A stretch of 28,514 bases of DNA from CAZKWG01 sp964615375 (GTDB lineage: Bacteria; Myxococcota_A; UBA796; CAZKWG01), in contig CAZTOW010000081.1 of assembly GCA_964615375.1 (NCBI GenBank), positions 1 to 28,514 on the forward strand, written 5' to 3'. The stretch's first letter is position 1. Each line of letters starts with the position of its first letter. The notes below the pieces were generated by a model. It was not told where the DNA came from. It made no database searches and saw only the letters and a list, made by a program, of their open reading frames with translations. The position numbers were made by a program, and so were the translations under genes. Below are positions 23,968-28,514 of this stretch, piece after piece.

Positions 23968-24002
23968 GGGAGGAATGTAGCAGGTGAGGGGAGCGATGTC
24001 CA

Positions 24003-24058
24003 GAGAGACGGCGTTGGAAGGTGGCTATCGGGGGGCGGCGCCGCTCACTTGCGGTCAT
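24003..24058. repeat. intergenic repeat R1, copy 1
   Basis: This segment of about 50-56 bp is roughly 80% identical (by eye) to 27079-27134. It shares CGGCGTTGGA, GTGGCTATCGG and GCCGCTCA blocks. In both places the minus-strand TGA of an upstream frame lies within it, so it forms the 3' flank of two genes. Confidence 0.6.
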
Positions 24059-24248
24059 GCTGGGAGACGTCGATCAGGTCACGCACCGCCTCCTGATCCT
24101 GCGGTCCGAGGCGCGCCGCAATGGTGTTCCCCCGGGGGAACGTCGCTGCGGGTGCGAGGAGTGCGCATGGTGCAGGCTGACCGGTCAGTACGCGGCAGCT
24201 TGGGGAGCTACTCGTCAAGCTCCCGTTGATCTTGCTCGATAACCCCAA
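24045..24248 (-). CDS. doubtful small ORF ending in repeat R1
   Basis: This is a 67-aa frame. Only its second half looks protein-like (TIAARLGPQDQEAVRDLIDV, ending SQHDRK). Its stop sits at the same position within repeat R1 as the stop of the conserved helical gene at 27121-27585, which is the main reason to list it. The start is unclear and the palindrome TTCCCCCGGGGGAA lies inside the frame. It may be the 3' remnant of a decayed gene. Confidence 0.3.
   Translation of the reverse strand: MGLSSKINGSLTSSSPSCRVLTGQPAPCALLAPAATFPRGNTIAARLGPQDQEAVRDLIDVSQHDRK
24126..24141. repeat. GTTCCCCCGGGGGAAC palindrome, copy 2
   Basis: This is a perfect 16-bp palindrome, an extended copy of the one at 22534-22547. 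It lies between accessory genes that are otherwise unrelated to copy 1's neighbours. Confidence 0.5.
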
Positions 24249-24405
24249 TTCCGTGCACCTCCACGGAGACTGGATCGAAGTGCCCTGCGGTCTTGGCCTC
24301 TACCAGCCTGCTGAGCACCCAGGACTCGCCACGACGGGCGCCGCGTGGCAGAATCAACCCTTGAGGCTTCATGCTTGCGAGGCGGAAGCGAGGAGTCAAC
24401 GTCAT
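24208..24405 (-). CDS. small hypothetical protein
   Basis: This is a 65-aa frame with a balanced, protein-like composition (MTLTPRFRLASMKPQGLILP, then ESWVLSRLVEAKTAGHFDPV and SVEVHGIGVIEQD). A second ATG at 24372 would give 54 residues and avoid sharing CATG with the divergent gene start at 24404. Neither start has a strong ribosome binding site. It has no TM segment and no recognised family. It could also be a fragment of a larger decayed gene. Confidence 0.4.
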   Translation of the reverse strand: MTLTPRFRLASMKPQGLILPRGARRGESWVLSRLVEAKTAGHFDPVSVEVHGIGVIEQDQRELDE

Positions 24406-24838
24406 GCCTACACCCCAAGGTACTCAGCCTGCCCACCCGCTCCGACATTGGGGGCGCCTTCCTGTTGTCCTCCTCCTGCCCGTCCTGGTTGTTCTTGCAG
24501 TAGCGGAACGGAGCGAAGCGTCCGAACCGGTGCCTGCTGCCGCTCCGGCACCCGTTGCCTCGGACAGGGTCGACGTCATCCTCACCGACCCGCTCCAGGT
24601 GACGCAGGTGGAAGTGGTCTGTCCAAGCGGATTTCGTCAGCGCTCGGCTTTGGCGGGCGGTCGCGCCACGATCATCAATGTGCCCCCGAAAGAGGAATGC
24701 CGGATGCACTTCCTCGGCAGTACGCGTGGCTGGTACGGCCCAATGGGGGGCGGACACCAGTACACCTGTACGATCCCCGACCCGCCTCCGAAGGATGTCC
24801 GACCCATGGATGTAAAGGCCGATTGCAGTGACGGGTGA
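24404..24838 (+). CDS. small secreted or membrane-anchored hypothetical protein
   Basis: This is a 144-aa protein. ATG at 24404 is preferred to the upstream in-frame ATG-like start at 24371 because AGGAG (24391-24395) is 8 nt away. Residues of about 12-36 (RHWGRLPVVLLLPVLVVLAV) form a signal peptide or N-terminal anchor, followed by an Ala/Pro linker (EPVPAAAPAPVA). The mature domain of about 90 residues is beta-rich (VDVILTDPLQVTQVEVVCPS, ATIINVPPKEECRMHFLG). Cysteines in VVCPS, EECRM, YTCTI and KADC may form disulfides. The pattern resembles the small PEGA-like or carrier domains at the ends of myxobacterial envelope proteins. The function is unknown. Confidence 0.7.
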   Translation: MPTPQGTQPAHPLRHWGRLPVVLLLPVLVVLAVAERSEASEPVPAAAPAPVASDRVDVILTDPLQVTQVEVVCPSGFRQRSALAGGRATIINVPPKEECRMHFLGSTRGWYGPMGGGHQYTCTIPDPPPKDVRPMDVKADCSDG

Positions 24839-24861
24839 CGGGGACGGCCCGGTCGCCCCGC

Positions 24862-25175
24862 CTACCACCCCCACTCCGCCTGCTTCTCCTGCAGCCGGTG
24901 AAGCTCCGCTCGCAGCTCCTCGTCGATCTTCAGTTCGAGCGCGCCCAGCCCGGTCTACTCGGTCCGTGCCGCGATCTTGTTGGCCCTCGCCGACACCAGG
25001 GGCGCCAGCCGTGCGACGGTGCGCCGGTCGCCTTGACGCTCGGCGTCGGCAAGAGGCCCTGGAGGGTGCCCAGCAACGAGGACTCATACGCGAGGCGGAG
25101 CTGAGGGCCAGTCGGGGTGCCGGTGGGGGCGCGCGCTGGCGAGGAGGGCAGGACGGCGGCGCGTGGGGTGGGCAT
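24862..25175 (-). pseudogene. small helical protein, paralog 4, frameshifted
   Basis: From ATG 25175 the frame reads MPTPRAAVLPSS, then LRLAYESSLLGTLQGLL. The match to paralogs 1-3 continues only after a change of frame near 25060, with ADAERQGDRRTVARLAPLVS and ARANKIAARTE. A TAG at 24955-24957 interrupts it, yet the same frame continues with coding-like sequence (LGALELKIDEELRAELHRLQ) to a TAG at 24862-24864. One frameshift and one internal stop therefore mark a decayed fourth copy. The promoter-like repeat R2 (25214-25250) lies just upstream. Confidence 0.65.
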
Positions 25176-25213
25176 GCGGGGCCTCAGCGAGCTCGTAGCC
25201 CGGACTCGGAGGG

Positions 25214-25250
25214 GGTGCGAGCGACGGAGCGGAGGTTGTACGCCGGAGGT
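25214..25250. repeat. intergenic repeat R2, copy 1
   Basis: Over 37 bp this matches 27718-27754 with five mismatches (blocks GGTGCGAGCG and GGAGGTTGTACGC). The similarity fades but continues beyond. It lies upstream of the minus-strand pseudogene start. On that strand it contains TACAAC, a possible -10-like element. Confidence 0.6.
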
Positions 25251-25385
25251 AGACGGGAGTAGACATCGGCGGACTGCGCGATGCTCGAGCATCCTGATCC
25301 CCTTGTCACCGATCCCCCTGGTCCGCCTCGGACGTCTCGGTTTGCCAGGGCTCGTCGCCCGAGATCAGGACCTTCTGCCGCGCCA

Positions 25386-26318
25386 TCATGGGAGTGGCGA
25401 CCAGAACACCCCCACGAAGTCGCTCGATTGGTACTTCGAAAGTGGCTGCTCTACCAAGCGTCCCTGTTGGTATGGGTCCATGACCCACACGAACTCGCCC
25501 GAGCTGCGCTTTCGGACCCCGTAGATGACAACGGTGTGGGCGGGGCCGCCGGGAGCCAGATTGTACACCATGAACAGCAGTCCGTAGGCCTTCAGCTGGG
25601 CGTGCAGGAATCCCATCGTGAGCTGAGTCCCAGGGCTGTAGCGGTTCGCCTCGATCTTGTAGTCCTTCGTGACCTTGAACCACCCCTCCGTCGTCAGCCC
25701 CCCATTGTTCGGATCCTCCCACGCCTTGTACGCCTTAATGAGTGCCTCCTGAGAGGTCCGCTCGCGCTTCACCGTGAGCCATGACTCAAGCGAGGCCGCC
25801 CAGCACCAGTAACTGTTGGCCTGCGTTACCACAGGAGGCTCTTCGAGCCGATAGTGCTTCTTGTAGTGCATCGCGTCGTCGAGTTCCCGTATCGTCATCT
25901 TCCCTACGATGTCGTCCGGCTGTGCCTGGTAGGCTTTGTTCACGATCTCCCAGTCCCGCTTGAACTGGAGCACGGCCATCGCGGTGCTGGTGCCGTAGTA
26001 CCCGCGGGAAAGTTCATCAGCGTCGATGGCGTAGTAGAGCTCTTTGAGCGCAGCCTGGATCCGGCGCACGTGGTCGCCCGAGGCGCCTGGCACCACATGT
26101 GCGGCGTCATCGACAAGGCACGCCTGGAGGCGAGGATCGTCCTTGAGCTCCTTGGAGACCAGGCCGGAGGCCGCCCAGGCGCCCTCCGTCGTCCCCCAGC
26201 AGGCAGCGAGGAGCGAACAGGCCAGCGAGGCCCTGAGGAGCGCCCGACGGTTGAGCTCTGTCCTCGGTTCGCTCTGCTCCGACCGGTGTCCCGAAGGTTT
26301 GGTCCAGAACAATGACAT
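25386..26318 (-). CDS. secreted C70/AvrRpt2-like cysteine peptidase with PG-binding-like domain
   Basis: This is a 310-aa protein. ATG at 26316-26318 has GAGG 7 nt upstream. The N-terminus has a basic region (ELNRRALLRAS) and a hydrophobic core ending in LLAAC (37-40), which could be a Tat-like and/or lipoprotein signal. Residues of about 78-145 resemble a peptidoglycan-binding-type helical domain (GDHVRRIQAALKELYYAIDA, TSTAMAVLQFKRDWE). Residues of about 162-310 are papain-like with candidate catalytic Cys172 (ANSYWCWAAS), His261 (GGPAHTVVIYGVR) and Asp281 (VWVMDPYQQG). That is the order of peptidase family C70 (AvrRpt2) and related C39_2 peptidases. It probably acts outside the cytoplasm on proteins or peptides. 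A Gly-rich mini-gene is divergent to it; whether that is a substrate is speculative. Confidence 0.85.
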   Translation of the reverse strand: MSLFWTKPSGHRSEQSEPRTELNRRALLRASLACSLLAACWGTTEGAWAASGLVSKELKDDPRLQACLVDDAAHVVPGASGDHVRRIQAALKELYYAIDADELSRGYYGTSTAMAVLQFKRDWEIVNKAYQAQPDDIVGKMTIRELDDAMHYKKHYRLEEPPVVTQANSYWCWAASLESWLTVKRERTSQEALIKAYKAWEDPNNGGLTTEGWFKVTKDYKIEANRYSPGTQLTMGFLHAQLKAYGLLFMVYNLAPGGPAHTVVIYGVRKRSSGEFVWVMDPYQQGRLVEQPLSKYQSSDFVGVFWSPLP

Positions 26319-26679
26319 TTGATCACCTCTCCTGGGGCGAGATTACTCCGTCGCGGGTGAGCAGCACAAGGCGCTATCGCCGCCCCCAGATCGTTGGCCC
26401 AGCTCGCAGCCCTTCTGGCACAGACATGGTGGCTCCAGCCGCGTGACCAAGTCGCGGCCGGAGCGGGTGCCTGCGCTCCGTGCTACACCACCCCCCACAG
26501 CCCGGTGAGCGAGGGGGCACCGCTCCTGACGCCCGCCGGGCAGGCCGGCGCCGGGGACGACCTGCGCGCTGGCTGGTCCATGAGCTCCTCGCACAAGACG
26601 CGACGGCCTCTGTCCGGGAGACCATGCCTGGTGCGTCTCCCCTGACGAGAACCAACAACGCGTTCTCATGGAGGTCCTC
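26319..26679. other. intergenic region between peptidase and Gly-rich mini-gene
   Basis: This divergent region should hold the promoters of the peptidase gene (left) and of the Gly-rich ORF (right). It contains the first copy of a repeat of about 80 bp (26500-26581) whose second copy lies beyond the Gly-rich ORF. I see no further gene with coding character. Confidence 0.45.
26500..26581. repeat. direct repeat flanking Gly-rich mini-gene, copy 1
   Basis: This is an imperfect direct repeat of 26856-26936. The best-matched core is GGGCAGGCCGGCGCC, identical at 26538-26552 and 26893-26907. Flanking blocks such as GCCCGGTG and GGCTGGT also match. The two copies bracket the Gly-rich ORF at a spacing of about 355 bp. 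Confidence 0.6.
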
Positions 26680-26820
26680 ATGGGCAAGGGCGGCGGTGGT
26701 GGCGGCAAGGGCGGCGGTGGTGGCGGCAAGGGCGGCGGTGGCGGCGGTGGCGGCGGCAACTACCCGAGCACGACGGGCAATCCGTCCGGCGGTGGTCGGG
26801 GCAACGGGCCGAGGAAGTAG
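26680..26820 (+). CDS. Gly-rich mini-protein with Lys-Gly6 repeats
   Basis: This is a 46-aa ORF starting at ATG 26680 with GGAGG 5 nt upstream. It begins MGK, followed by G6-K-G6-K-G9, and ends NYPSTTGNPSGGGRGNGPRK. The DNA has a 21-bp tandem unit (26683-26703 and 26704-26724, partial third) encoding GKGGGGG. Use of both GGC and GGT and the clean ribosome binding site argue for translation. The ordered C-terminal tail after low-complexity sequence suggests selection on the protein. It has no signal peptide. It is bracketed by direct repeats and lies divergent to the cysteine peptidase gene. Possible roles are a structural Gly-rich peptide, a nucleic-acid-binding tail or a peptide precursor; none is shown. 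Confidence 0.6.
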   Translation: MGKGGGGGGKGGGGGGKGGGGGGGGGNYPSTTGNPSGGGRGNGPRK

Positions 26821-27120
26821 CTGGCGGCGAGCCCACGGTGAACCGTTCGGAGAGAGCCCGGTGGGCGACGGGAAGGGCTCCCGCTGCCCGCTGGGCAGGC
26901 CGGCGCCAGCGACGAGCTACGCGTCGGCTGGTTCGTGCCTGCGCACATGGGTGTCCCCGCGGTCGGCTGGTCGGCGCGGTAACTCGAAAACTCCATGGGC
27001 CGACAACACGACCTCCCCTCCCCGGGGTGGAGGGTACACGCTGGCCGGGGGTGGCGAGGGGTGGCGAGGGCGAAGCTCGGAGAGCGGCGTTGGAGAGTGG
27101 CTATCGGAGGATTGTGCCGC
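26821..27120. other. intergenic region with repeat copies
   Basis: No gene is supported here. The region holds the second copy of the repeat that brackets the Gly-rich ORF (26856-26936). A GTACACGCTGG element at about 27028-27042 weakly resembles repeat R2. The region ends in repeat R1 copy 2 (from 27079), which overlaps the end of the helical gene on the minus strand. Confidence 0.45.
26856..26936. repeat. direct repeat flanking Gly-rich mini-gene, copy 2
   Basis: This is the second copy of the element at 26500-26581, in the same orientation, downstream of the Gly-rich ORF. The identical core lies at 26893-26907. Confidence 0.6.
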
Positions 27121-27134
27121 TCATTGGCGGCCAT
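27079..27134. repeat. intergenic repeat R1, copy 2
   Basis: This is the counterpart of 24003-24058. It overlaps the last codons and stop (27121-27123) of the minus-strand helical gene and extends into the 3' flank. Confidence 0.6.
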
Positions 27135-27585
27135 CGTCGGACTCGTCGTCGGAGTCGCGGGACTTGAGGTCGAAGTGGACCTTGCCCTTGATCCTGCCGT
27201 CCGTGACCACGAGCCGGTGGATGCCCAGCAGCACCATCGTGGCGAGCTGCTGCCGGCGGTCGGGGTGCGCGCCCTCCGCCTGGAAGTCGTCCAGCGACGA
27301 GGTCACCGCCTTCATCGCCTCGGTGTAGGCCTCCATCTGCCGGATGCTGGCGTTGACGATCGACGTGAAGACGCCCTCGATCAGGCCGCTCACGAAGCTC
27401 GGGAAGTCCACGTCGCGCACGAGGTCGGCGATCTCGGGACTGCCCTGGACCTGCTCTTCGAGGGTAGGGTCCTCCAGGAAGGCGACCACGCGGGCCAGGT
27501 CGTGGGCGAGGGCATGGCGCTGGTCCTCGGGGAGGGCGCGGAAGGCCTTCGAGCGGTCGAGGACGGCACGGACGTCGGAGCGCAT
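27121..27585 (-). CDS. conserved helical hypothetical protein
   Basis: This is a 154-aa protein. ATG at 27583-27585 with AGGAG 7-8 nt upstream is preferred to the longer frame from 27804, whose extra part covers repeat R2 and lacks coding character. It starts MRSDVRAVLDRSKAFRALPE. The central motif DFPSFVSGLIEGVFTSIVNA followed by SIRQMEAYTEAMKAVTSSLD resembles conserved proteins of unknown function I associate with myxobacteria, in which this F..F....I.G.F..IV..SI.QM.AY block is the most constant part. The C-terminus is charged (DSDDESDDGRQ). No TM segment is evident. A structural or scaffold role is possible, but no function can be assigned. Confidence 0.7.
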   Translation of the reverse strand: MRSDVRAVLDRSKAFRALPEDQRHALAHDLARVVAFLEDPTLEEQVQGSPEIADLVRDVDFPSFVSGLIEGVFTSIVNASIRQMEAYTEAMKAVTSSLDDFQAEGAHPDRRQQLATMVLLGIHRLVVTDGRIKGKVHFDLKSRDSDDESDDGRQ

Positions 27586-27717
27586 GGGGGGCTCCTGGGC
27601 GCGCTGGGCCGGCGTGGGCAGGTCGCGGGCCGGGGCGGGCGCCGAGGAACTCGGGGTTAGGGCTCGGCATTCAGCATGGGGGCCTCCAGGCACGAGCGTG
27701 GGCCGGCCAAGGACCAG

Positions 27718-27754
27718 GTGCGAGCGCTGGAGGGGAGGTTGTACGCTGGGGGTG
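27718..27754. repeat. intergenic repeat R2, copy 2
   Basis: This is the second copy of the element at 25214-25250, in the same orientation, upstream of the minus-strand helical gene at 27585. Two unrelated genes therefore share the same 5' flank. Confidence 0.6.
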
Positions 27755-27800
27755 CACGGAGGAGGACAGGAGTGGACGACAAATCCCAGCGGACGATGGT

Positions 27801-28514
27801 TCACCCCCTCGCTCTCCCGATCATGGCTCGTACCTCTTCGACCGAGTACGGCGGCTCACGCCGATGGACGACCGCATGGCAGTTGGCGCAGATCGGCCGA
27901 AGGTCCCGTATCGGATCCACGCGATACTCGACGCCGATCGAGGCCAGTGGCTTGAGATGATGCACCTGGATGAACCCCGACAACGCTTCCCCGTACACAT
28001 TCGCGAAGTCGAAGCCACACACGCAGCAGGCGGCACCGTAGTGCTGGATGCACTGGGACCTGGCCCGCTCGTTCCGCTCGTAGCGGTTGACTTGAATCTG
28101 GATCACGGCCCCCTCGGAGAGGGCTGTGTCGCTGACGACCTCTTCGGCGAGGAGAGTCAATGGACGCGAGGTGTCGCTCAGCACGCGAACGTACCCAGGG
28201 ATGGCTGAGATTCCTGGCCTCGGAATGCTGACCTGCTTGCCGATGCTGAGATACGGCGATGTCCGAAACTCCTCCTCGGTGCGGAAGAGGAGGTAGCCGT
28301 TGCGATCGAAGAGCGCGCTGGGGAACCGCTTGAGCGGGTGGTACCAGTGCCCGTCATGGATGTAGAGCGCGTGAAGTGCTCCAACTCCCCAGAGCCTGCA
28401 CCGCTGACCAGAACGCCCACCCCTCTGCTGGCCAGAAGGGAACCACGGTCTGGTTTCCCACGCCCGTCCACCTGACGGCCTGACCCCTCCGACCTCGGTA
28501 CCCCAGCGCCAGGA
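27801..28514 (-). CDS. HNH endonuclease, 5' end beyond the window
   Basis: The C-terminal 60-70 residues form an HNH nuclease module. It has CCVCGFDF (first Cys pair), then GFIQVHHLKPLA with the His-His, then DLRPICANCHAVVHRREPP with the second Cys pair, Asn and His. This matches McrA-type HNH domains. A GTG at 28182-28184 could start a 127-aa protein. However, clearly protein-like sequence continues upstream in the same frame (ALYIHDGHWYHPLKRFPSAL, NGYLLFRTEEEFRTSPYLSI), so the gene is longer. That frame stays open to the right edge with no ATG, GTG or TTG. Upstream of about 28390 its composition is less convincing, so a start or frameshift near there is possible. It is probably a restriction or homing-type DNase. 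Confidence 0.75.
   Translation of the reverse strand, partial: SWRWGTEVGGVRPSGGRAWETRPWFPSGQQRGGRSGQRCRLWGVGALHALYIHDGHWYHPLKRFPSALFDRNGYLLFRTEEEFRTSPYLSIGKQVSIPRPGISAIPGYVRVLSDTSRPLTLLAEEVVSDTALSEGAVIQIQVNRYERNERARSQCIQHYGAACCVCGFDFANVYGEALSGFIQVHHLKPLASIGVEYRVDPIRDLRPICANCHAVVHRREPPYSVEEVRAMIGRARG

Noticed and set aside
24003..27134. Integron attC sites at the repeated 3' flanks
   Set aside because: The conserved GTTRRRY/RYYYAAC core pair with the required stem structure is not visible, and no tyrosine integron integrase is seen. Cassette-like exchange remains only a hypothesis.

Overview
The window is very GC-rich. Its genes use Asp/Cys-rich MopE-type lipoproteins, an FG-GAP propeller and a large STAND ATPase, a mixture typical of Myxococcota (myxobacteria or relatives). 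The phylum is an inference from protein style; there is no rRNA or other marker here.

Region 1 (about 399-7667, minus strand) is a four-gene operon joined by start/stop overlaps. It encodes an exported protein with a C-terminal membrane hairpin, a single-TM protein with a PEGA-like end, a lipoprotein with MopE-type repeats and a seven-bladed FG-GAP propeller, and a lipoprotein with nine MopE-type repeats and a beta-helix tail. All four look directed to the envelope or cell surface.

Region 2 (7668-14238) has two overlapping plus-strand genes of unknown function (273 and 419 aa). They converge on a 1369-aa minus-strand protein that reads as Lon-protease-like domain, nSTAND1 ATPase, TM segment and WD40-like propeller. 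The intergenic region shared by region 1 and the orphan pair, and the region upstream of the STAND gene, both carry palindromes built on the same CACCAAGTG core. The three transcription units may therefore share a regulator. This is the best candidate for an undescribed system: a STAND-type sensor/protease with two dedicated partners.

Region 3 (about 14239-20600) is a compact integrative element. It has a large serine recombinase, a small resolvase-fold protein lacking the catalytic serine immediately before it, a divergent control region with a palindrome, and a plus-strand operon (two small ORFs, a P4/D5-type primase-helicase, a TubC_N-like small protein). An iteron cluster follows and looks like a replication origin. 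No capsid, terminase or conjugation gene is visible, so a P4-like satellite or plasmid-like island fits best.

Region 4 (about 20650-28514) is a scrappy accessory zone. It holds a frameshifted Cys-rich lipoprotein, a PD-(D/E)xK nuclease-like protein, two copies of a RYERHLQ-motif protein and four copies of a small helical protein (one a pseudogene). It also has a small secreted protein, a C70/AvrRpt2-like cysteine peptidase with a divergent Gly-rich mini-protein, a conserved helical protein and an HNH nuclease running off the right edge. Several short intergenic repeats recur here next to unrelated genes, suggesting cassette-like duplication.

No rRNA, CRISPR array or convincing tRNA was seen.
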